This document shows, piece by piece, positions 19,161 through 27,964 of a stretch of 64,000 nucleotides of DNA. The DNA is taken from positions 434,001 to 498,000 of the forward strand of contig NZ_VTGX01000005.1 in assembly GCF_009729095.1 (NCBI RefSeq), written 5' to 3'. Both the position numbers and the translations under genes were made by a program. The notes beneath the pieces are model-generated. The model did not search any database, was not told where the DNA came from, and saw only the letters and a program-made list of their open reading frames with translations. The number at the start of each line of letters is the position of its first letter. The stretch's first letter is position 1. The DNA is from Mycolicibacterium sp. CBMA 247 (lineage in GTDB: Bacteria; Actinomycetota; Actinomycetes; Mycobacteriales; Mycobacteriaceae).

Positions 19161-20192
19161 GTGGGGAGTGCCGACGAGCGTCGTTTCGAGGTGCTGCGCG
19201 CCATCGTCGCCGACTTCGTGGCCACCAAGGAGCCGATCGGCTCCAAGACCCTGGTGGAACGTCACAACCTCGGCGTGTCGAGCGCCACGGTCCGCAATGA
19301 CATGGCGGTTCTGGAAGCGGAGGGCTACATCGCCCAGCCGCACACCAGTTCGGGCCGGGTGCCCACCGAGAAGGGTTACCGGGAGTTCGTCGACCGGATC
19401 GACAACGTCAAGCCGCTGTCGTCGTCGGAACGCCGCGCAATCCTGTCCTTCCTGGAGTCCGGGGTGGACCTGGACGACGTGCTGCGGCGCGCGGTGCGGC
19501 TCCTCGCGCAGCTGACGCGGCAGGTCGCGATCGTGCAGTACCCGACGCTGTCCACCTCGTCGGTGCGCCACCTTGAGGTGGTGGCGTTGACGCCGGCGCG
19601 GCTGCTGCTGGTGGTCATCACCGATTCGGGCCGGGTGGACCAGCGCATTGTGGAACTCGGCGATGCCATCGACGAGCATGAGCTGTCCAAACTGCGCGAG
19701 ATGCTGGGGCAGGCGCTGGAAGGCAAACCGATCACCGCGGCGTCGATCGCGGTGAGCGATCTGGCTTCGCACCTCAACGGCCACGGCGCGCTGGCAGATG
19801 CGGTCGGCAGGTCGGCAACGGTCCTGGTCGAGACGCTCGTCGAGCACACCGAGGAACGGCTGCTGCTGGGCGGCACCGCCAACCTGACCCGCAACACCGC
19901 CGATTTCGGCGGATCGCTGCGGTCAGTGCTGGAGGCGCTGGAGGAGCAGGTGGTGGTGCTGCGGTTGTTGGCGGCCCAGCAGGAAGCGGGCAAGGTAACC
20001 GTGCGCATCGGTCATGAGACCGAGGCCGAGCAGATGCTGGGAACGTCGGTGGTGAGCACCACGTACGGCAGATCGGGCAAAGTGTACGGCGGAATGGGTG
20101 TAGTGGGTCCCACCCGAATGGACTACCCGGGAACGATCGCCAATGTCGCGGCGGTTGCGCTGTACATCGGCGAAGTCTTAGGTACCCGGTAA
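19161..20192 (+). CDS. hrcA: HrcA, heat-inducible transcription repressor
   Basis: Repressor of class I heat-shock genes through the CIRCE operator; its folding depends on GroE. With GTG 19161 the product is 343 aa, which equals the M. tuberculosis protein as I recall (starting VGSADERRFEVLRA). An in-frame ATG at 19125 would add 12 residues without a family match. N-terminal winged helix: SSATVRNDMAVLEAEGYI at about 35-55. C-terminal HrcA fold ends TRMDYPGTIANVAAVALYIG. I see no CIRCE inverted repeat upstream. dnaJ2 follows 44 bp later. Confidence 0.95.
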   Translation: MGSADERRFEVLRAIVADFVATKEPIGSKTLVERHNLGVSSATVRNDMAVLEAEGYIAQPHTSSGRVPTEKGYREFVDRIDNVKPLSSSERRAILSFLESGVDLDDVLRRAVRLLAQLTRQVAIVQYPTLSTSSVRHLEVVALTPARLLLVVITDSGRVDQRIVELGDAIDEHELSKLREMLGQALEGKPITAASIAVSDLASHLNGHGALADAVGRSATVLVETLVEHTEERLLLGGTANLTRNTADFGGSLRSVLEALEEQVVVLRLLAAQQEAGKVTVRIGHETEAEQMLGTSVVSTTYGRSGKVYGGMGVVGPTRMDYPGTIANVAAVALYIGEVLGTR

Positions 20193-20236
20193 GACAGCCG
20201 GTTGAGTCCGGCATAGAAAGGTCAGGCAAGGTCAGC

Positions 20237-21379
20237 GTGGCACGCGATTATTACGGCTTGCTCGGAGTGAGCAAAGGCGCGAGCGATTCGGAGATCAAAC
20301 GTGCCTATCGGCGGCTGGCACGTGAGCTGCATCCCGACGTCAACCCGGATGCGGAAGCCCAGAGCCGGTTCACCGAGATCCAGGTCGCCTATGAGGTGCT
20401 GTCGGATCCGGAGAAGCGCCGCATCGTGGACATGGGCGGCGACCCGATGGAATCGGTCGGTGGAGCGCCCAACGGGTTCAGCGGGTTCGGCGGCTTAGGC
20501 GACGTGTTCGAGGCCTTCTTCGGTGGCGGGACCGCCTCGCGCGGGCCGATCGGCCGGGTGCGGCCCGGGGCGGATTCGCTCCTGCGGATGCGGCTGGACC
20601 TCGCGGAGTGCGCCACCGGCGTGACCAAGCAGGTGACCGTGGACACCGCGGTGCTGTGCGATCTGTGCCACGGCAAGGGCACCAACGGCAATTCCACACC
20701 GGTCGCCTGCGATACCTGCGACGGCCGTGGCGAGATCCAGACCGTGCAGCGCTCGCTGCTCGGCCAGGTGATGACCACCCGCCCGTGCCCCGTGTGCGGG
20801 GGGATCGGCGAGGTCATCCCCGATCCGTGCAGCCGGTGCGGTGGTGACGGCCGGGTGCGCGCTCGCCGCGAGATCAGCGTCAAGATCCCGGCTGGTGTGG
20901 GTGACGGCATGCGGGTGAGGCTGGCCGCGCAGGGCGAGGTCGGACCGGGCGGTGGGCCCGCGGGTGACCTCTATGTCGAGGTTCACGAGAAGCAGCACGA
21001 AACGTTCGTCCGCGATGGTGACGATCTGCACTGCACCATCTCGGTGCCGATGGTCGACGCTGCACTGGGCACGACGGTCACCGTCGATGCGATCCTCGAC
21101 GGACCCACCGAACTCACCATCGCCGCGGGCACCCAGCCCGGTGCGGTGACCACACTGCGCGGGCACGGCATGCCGCATCTGCGGTCCGGGGTACGCGGTG
21201 ACCTGCATGCCCACATCGACGTCGTGGTGCCGTCGCGGCTGGACAGCACCGACACCGACCTCTTGCGCAAGCTGAAGGAGAACCGCGCCCGCGACGCCGC
21301 AGAGGTTCGCTCGACGCAGGCCTCGGCGGGCGCCGGCGGTCTGTTCAGCCGGCTGCGCGAGACGTTCTCCGGCCGCTGA
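20237..21379 (+). CDS. dnaJ2: DnaJ2, DnaJ-type Hsp40 co-chaperone
   Basis: Stimulates the DnaK ATPase and binds unfolded substrates. 380 aa. J domain with HPD in ELHPDVNPDAEAQ (residues 32-34), a Gly/Phe-rich region (FSGFGGLGDVFEAFFGGG), four CxxCxGxG zinc repeats (CDLCHGKG, CDTCDGRG, CPVCGGIG, CSRCGGDG), and a C-terminal substrate-binding part. The GTG start has AAGGTCAGC just upstream. Paired with hrcA as in other mycobacteria. Confidence 0.96.
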   Translation: MARDYYGLLGVSKGASDSEIKRAYRRLARELHPDVNPDAEAQSRFTEIQVAYEVLSDPEKRRIVDMGGDPMESVGGAPNGFSGFGGLGDVFEAFFGGGTASRGPIGRVRPGADSLLRMRLDLAECATGVTKQVTVDTAVLCDLCHGKGTNGNSTPVACDTCDGRGEIQTVQRSLLGQVMTTRPCPVCGGIGEVIPDPCSRCGGDGRVRARREISVKIPAGVGDGMRVRLAAQGEVGPGGGPAGDLYVEVHEKQHETFVRDGDDLHCTISVPMVDAALGTTVTVDAILDGPTELTIAAGTQPGAVTTLRGHGMPHLRSGVRGDLHAHIDVVVPSRLDSTDTDLLRKLKENRARDAAEVRSTQASAGAGGLFSRLRETFSGR

Positions 21380-21395
21380 CGCCGCGGGCTACCCA

Positions 21396-22145
21396 ATGAG
21401 CTCAGCGCTTTTCTACGTCGACGCGCTGCCGGGCGCGGGGGAGCTCGCTGTCGTCGACGGCGACGAGGGCTTCCACGCGTCCAACGTGCGCCGCATCCGG
21501 GTCGGCGAACAGATCGATCTGAGCGACGGCGCCGGGGCCTTGGCTCACTGTGTCGTCGAAGAGACTGCCAAGGGCTGGTTGTCGGCACGAGTGGCCGAGC
21601 GGCTCGCCATCGCGGCTCCGCGTCTGACCGTCACCGTGGTGCAGGCGCTGCCCAAGTCCGACCGCTCAGAGCTGGCTGTCGAGCTGGCCACCGAGGCCGG
21701 TGCGGATGGGTTCCTCGCGTGGCAGGCATCTCGGTGTGTGGCCCGCTGGGACGGGCCGAAGGTGGACAAGGGCCTGCGGCGCTGGGAGGCGGTGGCCCGT
21801 TCGGCGGCCCGCCAGTCGCGCCGCCCCTACATCCCGGCCGTCGAGGGCGTGGTCTCGACGGCTGTGTTGATCCAGCGCGTGGGCGAGGCGGTGGCCGGCG
21901 GGGCGGTGGTGCTGGCGTTGCATGAGTCTGCCGCCGAGTCTTTCGCCGAACTGCCTCTGGCCCAAGCTGATTCACTGATGCTGATTGTCGGGCCGGAGGG
22001 CGGCATCGCCGACGAGGAGATCGCCGCCCTCGCCGCGGCCGGCGCGAAGGCCGTCCGGCTGGGCCCAACGGTCCTGCGGACGTCGACGGCCGCGGCCGTC
22101 GCGCTGGGGGCAATTGGTGCGCTGACGGCGCGCTGGGAGATTTAG
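21396..22145 (+). CDS. rsmE: RsmE, 16S rRNA m3U1498 methyltransferase
   Basis: SPOUT-class SAM-dependent methyltransferase, 249 aa. C-terminal knot motif LMLIVGPEGGIADEEI followed by RLGPTVLRTSTAAAVALGA binds SAM, as in RsmE. N-terminal PUA-like part starts SSALFYVDALPG. It begins 16 bp after dnaJ2, the same neighbour as Rv2372c in M. tuberculosis, so it is probably cotranscribed. Confidence 0.95.
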   Translation: MSSALFYVDALPGAGELAVVDGDEGFHASNVRRIRVGEQIDLSDGAGALAHCVVEETAKGWLSARVAERLAIAAPRLTVTVVQALPKSDRSELAVELATEAGADGFLAWQASRCVARWDGPKVDKGLRRWEAVARSAARQSRRPYIPAVEGVVSTAVLIQRVGEAVAGGAVVLALHESAAESFAELPLAQADSLMLIVGPEGGIADEEIAALAAAGAKAVRLGPTVLRTSTAAAVALGAIGALTARWEI

Positions 22146-22183
22146 CGCCTACGGCCTGCCCGGCCACGCATTACGCTCCAATC

Positions 22184-22942
22184 GTGAGTTTGCCGCCGCA
22201 GGGCCCGCCGCCCCAAGGTCCTCAGCCCCCCTACGGGCAGCAGCCCCCGCACTGGCCGCCGCCACAACCCCAACACTGGCCAGGGGCACCGGCTGGTTCT
22301 CCGCCGTATGGGCAACCTCCGTACGGTCAGCCCCCGAACTGGTCGCCGGCCGGACCGCCGATTCAGCCGAAGAAATCGCGACTCGGCATCGCGATCGTTG
22401 CCGTCATCGCGGTTGTCGGCATTTCGATAGTCGGATTCATGGGCTACATGGTCATCAAAGTGGGTGGTGAGGGGCAGGACCGGGTCGCCCAGTCGGCATC
22501 TGATTTCTCTCAGGTGTGCGACAACGATCGCATCACCAACGCCGCGGAATACGGCAAGCCGTACAACGCCGTGGCCTACTTCAAGGGCCTCGGAATCGTC
22601 AATGAAATCTGGCTCTCGGCCTCCGATTCCGCGTTGTCCGACGAGTTCTCCAAGATCAATGTCGTTGCCTGTCTGGATCGAAAGAGGGGCAGCGAGGTGA
22701 AATCCATCCAGTGCGTCGACGACGACGACGGGAACAACATCAAAGTCGACTATTACTCCGTCGAATACGAGATCACATTCCGCGAGGCCAAGACCGGCAA
22801 GGTGATCAGGAGCGGGGAAACCGTCACCGGTACCGCTGAGAGGTGTCCTTTTATAGCCACTTACGATCGGAAATCTCGGAAAATGTACGCCAGGCCGGAC
22901 GATGATGCGGTGGCGGCCAAGCTGGACGAGTTCGCTGGTTGA
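22184..22942 (+). CDS. Proline-rich single-pass membrane protein, unknown function
   Basis: 252 aa. Residues 1-62 are rich in Pro, Gln, Gly and Tyr with repeats of the type PPYGQPP. One membrane segment follows the basic KKSRLG (about 66-90, IAIVAVIAVVGISIVGFMGYMV). The C-terminal 160 residues are probably outside the membrane and contain three or four Cys (VCDND, VACLD, QCVDD, RCPF) that could form disulfides. GTG start 38 bp after rsmE. Many mycobacterial membrane proteins have such a cytoplasmic Pro-rich N-terminus. No family assigned. Confidence 0.8.
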   Translation: MSLPPQGPPPQGPQPPYGQQPPHWPPPQPQHWPGAPAGSPPYGQPPYGQPPNWSPAGPPIQPKKSRLGIAIVAVIAVVGISIVGFMGYMVIKVGGEGQDRVAQSASDFSQVCDNDRITNAAEYGKPYNAVAYFKGLGIVNEIWLSASDSALSDEFSKINVVACLDRKRGSEVKSIQCVDDDDGNNIKVDYYSVEYEITFREAKTGKVIRSGETVTGTAERCPFIATYDRKSRKMYARPDDDAVAAKLDEFAG

Positions 22943-23287
22943 TGAATTATCTGTCCGAAGCCGAGGTGGCCTTCTTGTTTTCTGTCCCGGCGCTGAGTGC
23001 AACACCACGGTCGTGGATCTGAGCCAAAACAGCAGAATCAGCAGCCCTGGTGTTGCGCTCAACGCCGGGGCCGGCAGGAACGCTGTGCCACCGGATCGGT
23101 GACCAGTACGCCATCACGCTGACCTGTGGCTTCACCCGAATCCGCCCGCACGGGCTGCCAGCCGTGCGGCCCCTATCGCCGTCGGCCCGCTTAACCATTG
23201 GGGCGTGTCGTTGACCAGCGGTAAACTGGCAACAGCACAACGGCCGCCGGCCGCTATGAGAACACGGAAAGCAGGCACAAACTCCAC
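22943..23287. other. 345-bp intergenic region before phoH
   Basis: No convincing gene. A 66-codon frame at 22902-23102 overlaps the end of the previous gene and has a coding-shadow composition. The region holds one clear hairpin (23146-23169) and presumably the phoH promoter. A TTGACC at about 23213 could be a -35 element, but no good -10 lies at the right distance. Confidence 0.5.
23146..23169. repeat. Perfect 8-bp inverted repeat (CCGCACGG ... CCGTGCGG)
   Basis: Two arms of 8 bp with an 8-base spacer GCTGCCAG, about 200 bp after the membrane-protein gene and 119 bp before phoH. No U-run follows. It could be a terminator of the rho-independent mycobacterial type or a regulatory hairpin; the sequence alone does not decide. 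Confidence 0.4.
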
Positions 23288-24334
23288 GTGACGCCCCGCG
23301 ACACGACCGCTGACTCGTCGGCCACCTCATCGGAATCGGTCCGCAGCAGCATCACTGTTCCGCCCGATATCATCGTGGGCCTGCTCGGCTCGGCTGATGA
23401 GAATTTGCGGGCACTCGAAAGACTCCTGACCGCTGACATCCACGCGCGCGGCAACGAGATCACCTTCACCGGCGAGCCGGCCGACGTCGCATTGGCCGAA
23501 CGCGTCGTCGCCGAGCTGATCGCCGTCGCCTCCAGCGGGCAGGCGGTGAGCCCCGAGGCGGTACGTCACAGCGTCGCCATTCTCACCGGCACTGAGGACG
23601 AGTCGCCGGCCGAGGTGCTGACGCTCGACATCCTGAGCCGCCGCGGCAAGACGATCCGGCCCAAGACGCTGAACCAGAAGCGCTACGTTGACGCCATCGA
23701 CGCGCACACCATCGTGTTCAGCATCGGTCCGGCCGGTACGGGCAAGACGTACCTGGCGATGGCGAAGGCGGTCAGCGCCCTGCAGACCAAGCAGGTCAAC
23801 CGGATCATCCTTACCCGCCCTGCGGTGGAAGCCGGTGAGCGCCTTGGATTCCTGCCGGGCACGCTGAGTGAGAAGATCGACCCGTATCTACGTCCGCTGT
23901 ATGACGCGCTGCACGACATGATGGATCCCGAGCTCATTCCAAAACTGATGAGCGCCGGGGTGATTGAGGTCGCACCGCTGGCATACATGCGTGGTAGAAC
24001 CCTCAATGATGCATTCATCATTCTCGACGAGGCGCAGAACACCACTGCCGAGCAGATGAAGATGTTCTTGACCCGGCTCGGGTTCGGCTCGAAAGTCGTT
24101 GTCACCGGCGATATCACACAGGTGGATCTGCCCGGCGGCGCCACCTCCGGGTTGCGGGCGGTGATAAACATCCTCGACGGCATCGAGGACATTCATTTCG
24201 CCGAACTCACCAGCGCCGACGTGGTCCGCCACCGGTTGGTCTCGGAGATCGTCGACGCTTACGCACGCCACGAGGAGCCGGCATTGCTCAATCGCGCCCA
24301 TCGCCGTTCATCGAACGGGCGGCCCCGTCGATGA
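23288..24334 (+). CDS. phoH: PhoH-like ATPase/RNA-associated protein
   Basis: 348 aa, similar to Rv2368c (PhoH1). N-terminal KH-like part (about 25-90), then the PhoH P-loop domain: Walker A GPAGTGKTY at about 147, Walker B FIILDEAQN at about 240, and VVTGDITQVDLP. PhoH proteins are predicted helicase-type NTPases linked to RNA metabolism and, in many bacteria, sit beside ybeY and era as here. GTG start. The stop overlaps ybeY by 4 bp (ATGA). Confidence 0.93.
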   Translation: MTPRDTTADSSATSSESVRSSITVPPDIIVGLLGSADENLRALERLLTADIHARGNEITFTGEPADVALAERVVAELIAVASSGQAVSPEAVRHSVAILTGTEDESPAEVLTLDILSRRGKTIRPKTLNQKRYVDAIDAHTIVFSIGPAGTGKTYLAMAKAVSALQTKQVNRIILTRPAVEAGERLGFLPGTLSEKIDPYLRPLYDALHDMMDPELIPKLMSAGVIEVAPLAYMRGRTLNDAFIILDEAQNTTAEQMKMFLTRLGFGSKVVVTGDITQVDLPGGATSGLRAVINILDGIEDIHFAELTSADVVRHRLVSEIVDAYARHEEPALLNRAHRRSSNGRPRR

Positions 24335-24867
24335 GCATCGAGGTATCCAACGAGTCGGGCATCGATGTCTCCGAGGACGAACTGATCAGCGTCGCGCGCT
24401 TCGTCATCGCCAAGATGGACGTGCACCCGGCCGCTGAGCTGTCGATGTTGCTGCTGGACAGCGCCGCGATGGCAGACCTGCACATGCGGTGGATGGACCT
24501 GCCCGGTCCCACCGACGTGATGAGTTTCCCGATGGACGAGTTGGAGCCCGGGGGACGGCCGGACGCACCCGAGCCGGGCCCGGCGATGCTCGGCGACATC
24601 GTGCTGTGCCCCGAGTTCGCCGAACAGCAGGCCACCAAGGCCGGGCACTCGCTCGGCCAGGAGCTGGCATTGCTGACGGTGCACGGAGTGCTGCATCTGC
24701 TGGGCTACGACCACGCTGAACCCGACGAGGAAAAAGAGATGTTTGCCCTGCAGCGTCAGCTGCTGGAGGAATGGGTGGCCGATCAGGTCGAGTCGTATCA
24801 CGCCGACCGGCAGAGCGAGAAAGACCAGCGGCTGCTCGACAAGTCCCGATACTTCGACGAACCGTGA
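24331..24867 (+). CDS. ybeY: YbeY, endoribonuclease for 16S rRNA maturation and ribosome quality control
   Basis: 178 aa. Zinc-binding H3xH5xH signature is present as HGVLHLLGYDH at about 118-128. YbeY acts in the cytoplasm on the 3' end of 16S rRNA and on defective 70S ribosomes. The gene is translationally coupled on both sides: ATGA overlap with phoH and GTGA overlap with the CBS gene. The C-terminal 30 residues (after WVADQVESYH) are charged and go beyond the usual core. Confidence 0.95.
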   Translation: MSIEVSNESGIDVSEDELISVARFVIAKMDVHPAAELSMLLLDSAAMADLHMRWMDLPGPTDVMSFPMDELEPGGRPDAPEPGPAMLGDIVLCPEFAEQQATKAGHSLGQELALLTVHGVLHLLGYDHAEPDEEKEMFALQRQLLEEWVADQVESYHADRQSEKDQRLLDKSRYFDEP

Positions 24868-26165
24868 CCGGCTTACTTCCGCTGCTCGGCGCCGTGGTGC
24901 TGGTCGGGTTCGGTGGGCTGTTCGCGGCGATCGACGCCGCACTGTCCACCGTCTCGATAGCGCGGATCGAGGAGTTGGTCCGCGACGAACGCCCCGGCGC
25001 TGCCCGGCTCAGCCGGGTCGTCGCCGAACGGCCCCGCTACATCAATCTCGTTGTGCTGCTACGGATCACCTGCGAGATCAGCGCCACCGTTCTACTGGTG
25101 TCCTTCCTCGACGGGCACCTCGGTGTCAGCTGGGGCCTGGTGGCTGCGGCCGCGATCATGGTGGTGACGAGCTTCGTGGCCATCGGGGTCGGCCCGCGCA
25201 CCCTCGGCCGGCAGAACGCCTACTCCATCGCGCTGCTCTCGGCGTTGCCGCTGCAGGCCATCTCGGTGCTGCTCACCCCGATCAGCCGGCTGCTGGTGCT
25301 GATCGGCAATGCGCTCACCCCCGGCCGTGGTTTCCGCAACGGACCGTTCGCCTCCGAGATCGAGTTGCGTGAGGTCGTCGACCTGGCGCAGCAGCGCGGC
25401 GTGGTGGCCGACGAGGAACGCCGGATGATCCAGTCGGTGTTCGAGCTCGGCGACACCCCGGCCCGCGAGGTCATGGTGCCGCGGACCGAGATGGTGTGGA
25501 TTGAAAGTGATAAATCAGCAGGTCAAGCGACGTCACTGGCCGTGCGCAGCGGGCATTCCCGTATCCCGGTGATCGGCGAGAACGTCGACGACGTCATCGG
25601 CGTGGTCTATCTGAAAGACCTTGTCCAGCAGACCTATTACTCGACCAACGGTGGCCGTGACACCAACGTGGCGCAGGTGATGCGTCCGGCGGTGTTCGTC
25701 CCGGATTCCAAACCGCTCGACGAACTGCTCAACGAGATGCAGCGCGACCGCAACCACATGTCGCTGCTCGTCGACGAGTACGGCGCGATCGCCGGCCTGG
25801 TCACCATCGAGGACGTCCTGGAGGAGATCGTCGGCGAGATCGTCGACGAGTATGACGCGGGCGAGGTGGTCCCGGTGGAGGATCTAGGCGAGCGGCAATT
25901 CCGGGTGTCGGCCCGGCTGCCGATCGAGGATCTCTGCGAACTCTACGAACTGGAGCCGGACGAGGATCTGGACGTGGACACCGTCGGCGGTCTGGTGGCA
26001 TACGAGCTGGGTCGGGTACCGCTACCGGGAGCCGAAGTGACCTGGGACGGCCTGCGGCTACGTGCCGAGGGCGGGACCGATCACCGTGGGCGCGTGCGGG
26101 TCGGCACAGTTCTGGTCAGCCCGGCTGAATCCGAGAAACAGGAGACCCCAGATACTGATGACTGA
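24864..26165 (+). CDS. DUF21/CBS/CorC-HlyC membrane protein (Rv2366c-like)
   Basis: 433 aa (M. tuberculosis about 435). N-terminal DUF21 membrane domain with about four hydrophobic segments (residues 1-135), a CBS pair (about 200-325; REVMVPRTEMVWIE, SRIPVIGE, MSLLVDEYGAIAGLVTIEDVLEEIVG), and a C-terminal CorC/HlyC domain. The family is linked to Mg2+/Co2+ export or resistance; the substrate here is inferred. GTG 24864 overlaps the ybeY stop and gives a membrane-compatible N-terminus, while the upstream ATG at 24771 would add an Arg-rich shadow. Confidence 0.9.
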   Translation: MTGLLPLLGAVVLVGFGGLFAAIDAALSTVSIARIEELVRDERPGAARLSRVVAERPRYINLVVLLRITCEISATVLLVSFLDGHLGVSWGLVAAAAIMVVTSFVAIGVGPRTLGRQNAYSIALLSALPLQAISVLLTPISRLLVLIGNALTPGRGFRNGPFASEIELREVVDLAQQRGVVADEERRMIQSVFELGDTPAREVMVPRTEMVWIESDKSAGQATSLAVRSGHSRIPVIGENVDDVIGVVYLKDLVQQTYYSTNGGRDTNVAQVMRPAVFVPDSKPLDELLNEMQRDRNHMSLLVDEYGAIAGLVTIEDVLEEIVGEIVDEYDAGEVVPVEDLGERQFRVSARLPIEDLCELYELEPDEDLDVDTVGGLVAYELGRVPLPGAEVTWDGLRLRAEGGTDHRGRVRVGTVLVSPAESEKQETPDTDD

Positions 26166-26475
26166 GCTCGATGGCGAAGACAACAAGCTCGTGGTGCTGG
26201 CACGCGGCGCGATGGGCCGCGCCGAGGCGTCCACCGGCGCCGCGGTGCGCGACCAGGACGGCCGCACCTATGCCGGCGCCCCGGTGGCTCTGGCGGCGCT
26301 GCATCTGACCGCGCTGCAGGCGGCGGTGGCCGCCGCGGTGTCCAGTGGTGCCACCGGGCTTGAGGCCGCAGTGCTGGTCGGCGGTGCCGCCGACGACGCA
26401 GGCGTGGCCGCGGTGCGGGAACTGTCCGCCGAGGCCGCGGTGATCGTCACCGACCGGGCGGGAAAGCCGCTGTGA
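26158..26475 (+). CDS. Small cytidine-deaminase-like protein without zinc ligands (Rv2365c-like)
   Basis: 105 aa. Position between the CBS protein and era matches Rv2365c. The Ala-rich core (YAGAPVALAALHLTALQAAVAAAV ... LEAAVLVGG) is spaced like the helix and strand elements of the cytidine deaminase fold. The HAE/CAE and PCxxC zinc motifs are missing, and the protein has no Cys at all, so deaminase activity is unlikely. ATG 26158 overlaps the CBS stop by 8 bp. Function unknown. Confidence 0.75.
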   Translation: MTELDGEDNKLVVLARGAMGRAEASTGAAVRDQDGRTYAGAPVALAALHLTALQAAVAAAVSSGATGLEAAVLVGGAADDAGVAAVRELSAEAAVIVTDRAGKPL

Positions 26476-26478
26476 CAC

Positions 26479-26540
26479 CACCGAGACTGCGCACAGATCG
26501 GGTTTCTGGCGCATTTCGCGATTTCACCGCAGTTTCGGTG
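26479..26540. repeat. Long inverted repeat between the CDA-like gene and era
   Basis: Arms CACCGAGACTGCG (26479-26491) and CGCAGTTTCGGTG (26528-26540) pair at 12 of 13 positions around 36 bases. The right arm ends two bases before the era Shine-Dalgarno (AGGGGAG). In RNA this would form a stem directly in front of the era ribosome binding site. Confidence 0.55.
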
Positions 26541-26554
26541 ACAAGGGGAGAGCG

Positions 26555-27454
26555 ATGAGTGAATTCCGTTCCGGCTTCGCCTGTTTCATCGGCAGGCCCA
26601 ACACCGGCAAGTCGACGCTGACCAATGCTCTGGTGGGCCAGAAGGTCGCGATCACCTCGAACCGGCCGCAGACCACCCGGCACACCATCCGCGGCATCGT
26701 GCACCGTGAGGACTTCCAGATCATCCTGGTCGACACCCCCGGCCTGCACCGCCCGCGCACCCTGCTTGGGAAGCGGCTCAACGAGCTGGTCAAGGACACC
26801 TACTCCGAGGTGGACGTGATTGGCCTGTGCATCCCGGCCGATGAGCGCATTGGTCCCGGCGACCGCTGGATCTATCAACAGATCCGCGCAGTGGCACCCA
26901 AGACCACCCTGATCGTCGTCGTCACCAAGACCGACAAGGTGCCTAAGGAGCGCGTCGCCGAACAGCTGTTGGCGGTGAGCGAGCTGGTCGGACCGGATAC
27001 CGACATCGTGCCGGTCTCGGCCACCGCGGGCGAACAGCTCGACGTACTCACCGATGTCCTCGTCTCCAAACTGCCGCCGGGGCCTGCCTATTACCCCGAC
27101 GGCGAGCTCACCGATGAGCCCGAGGAAGTACTGATGGCCGAGCTCATCCGCGAGGCCGCTTTGGAGGGCGTGCGCGACGAGTTGCCGCACTCGCTGGCCG
27201 TGGTCATCGACGAGATATCAGAGCGCGAGGACCGTGACGATCTCATTGACGTGCACGCGATCCTCTATGTCGAGCGCGACAGCCAGAAGGGCATCGTGAT
27301 CGGCAAGGGCGGCGCCCGGCTTCGTGAGGTCGGCACCGCCGCGCGCACCCAGATCGAAAAGCTGCTCGGCACAAAGGTTTATCTCGACCTGCGGGTCAAG
27401 ATCGCCAAGAACTGGCAGCGTGACCCAAAGCAGTTGGGGCGGCTCGGGTTCTGA
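26555..27454 (+). CDS. era: Era, ribosome-assembly GTPase
   Basis: 299 aa. GTPase motifs G1 GRPNTGKST (about 13-21), G3 DTPG (about 60), G4 TKTD (about 125), G5 VSATAG. C-terminal KH domain with IGKGGARLREVGTAART binds the 3' end of 16S rRNA. Cytoplasmic or membrane-associated factor for 30S maturation, functionally allied with YbeY encoded upstream. Good SD AGGGGAG eight bases before ATG. It ends 27 bp from the convergent gene. Confidence 0.97.
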   Translation: MSEFRSGFACFIGRPNTGKSTLTNALVGQKVAITSNRPQTTRHTIRGIVHREDFQIILVDTPGLHRPRTLLGKRLNELVKDTYSEVDVIGLCIPADERIGPGDRWIYQQIRAVAPKTTLIVVVTKTDKVPKERVAEQLLAVSELVGPDTDIVPVSATAGEQLDVLTDVLVSKLPPGPAYYPDGELTDEPEEVLMAELIREAALEGVRDELPHSLAVVIDEISEREDRDDLIDVHAILYVERDSQKGIVIGKGGARLREVGTAARTQIEKLLGTKVYLDLRVKIAKNWQRDPKQLGRLGF

Positions 27455-27481
27455 CCGGGCGAGGATCGCAGCGCGTTGCCG

Positions 27482-27856
27482 CTATTTGCTCATCATCACG
27501 GCAACCGCGATCACGATGGCGATCGCGGCAAACGTTGTGCCGAGAATGATCAGTGCGGTCTTGACGCGGTCCCGTGAACTCTTGCCAAGGCCGTATGACG
27601 ATGAGCCGCTGAAGAGATCCAACAACCCTTCCATGATCTGCCAGCCCCACGAATTGCCGTCGCTCCGCTTGGCATCCGGTTGCGGGGTTACGGTGGGCGG
27701 CGGGTAGTACGGGGGTTGTTGCGGGGCACCGTAAGCCTGGTAGGGCTGAGCCGGCGGGTAGCCACCGTTGGGCGGGTAACCGTACCCCTGGGGCCCGGGC
27801 GGATAGGGCCCTGGCGGAGGTTGCTGCGGGGGATGGTACGGATCCGGATAGCTCAT
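27482..27856 (-). CDS. Pro/Tyr/Gly-rich tail-anchored small membrane protein
   Basis: 124 aa. The first 60 residues are Pro-, Tyr-, Gly- and Gln-rich (MSYPDPYHPPQQPPPGPYPP), followed by a charged linker and a C-terminal membrane segment (VKTALIILGTTFAAIAIVIAVAVMM) ending in SK. It lies downstream of the esp-like genes on the same strand with a 108-bp gap. It could be cotranscribed with them, but nothing in its sequence ties it to ESX secretion. Function unknown. Confidence 0.75.
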   Translation of the reverse strand: MSYPDPYHPPQQPPPGPYPPGPQGYGYPPNGGYPPAQPYQAYGAPQQPPYYPPPTVTPQPDAKRSDGNSWGWQIMEGLLDLFSGSSSYGLGKSSRDRVKTALIILGTTFAAIAIVIAVAVMMSK

Positions 27857-27964
27857 TGCGGCACTTCCCTTGCTATTTCGGTAGCCTGAAAAATCCTATA
27901 TGACCGAACAACAGGGGCCGGTCCGCTCTGCTGCTCGGACGGCCGTCAACGCGTCGGTCGGCGA

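Noticed and set aside
22902..23102. 66-codon ORF after the proline-rich membrane protein
   Set aside because: Overlaps the previous gene, lacks a Shine-Dalgarno and shows no protein-like features.
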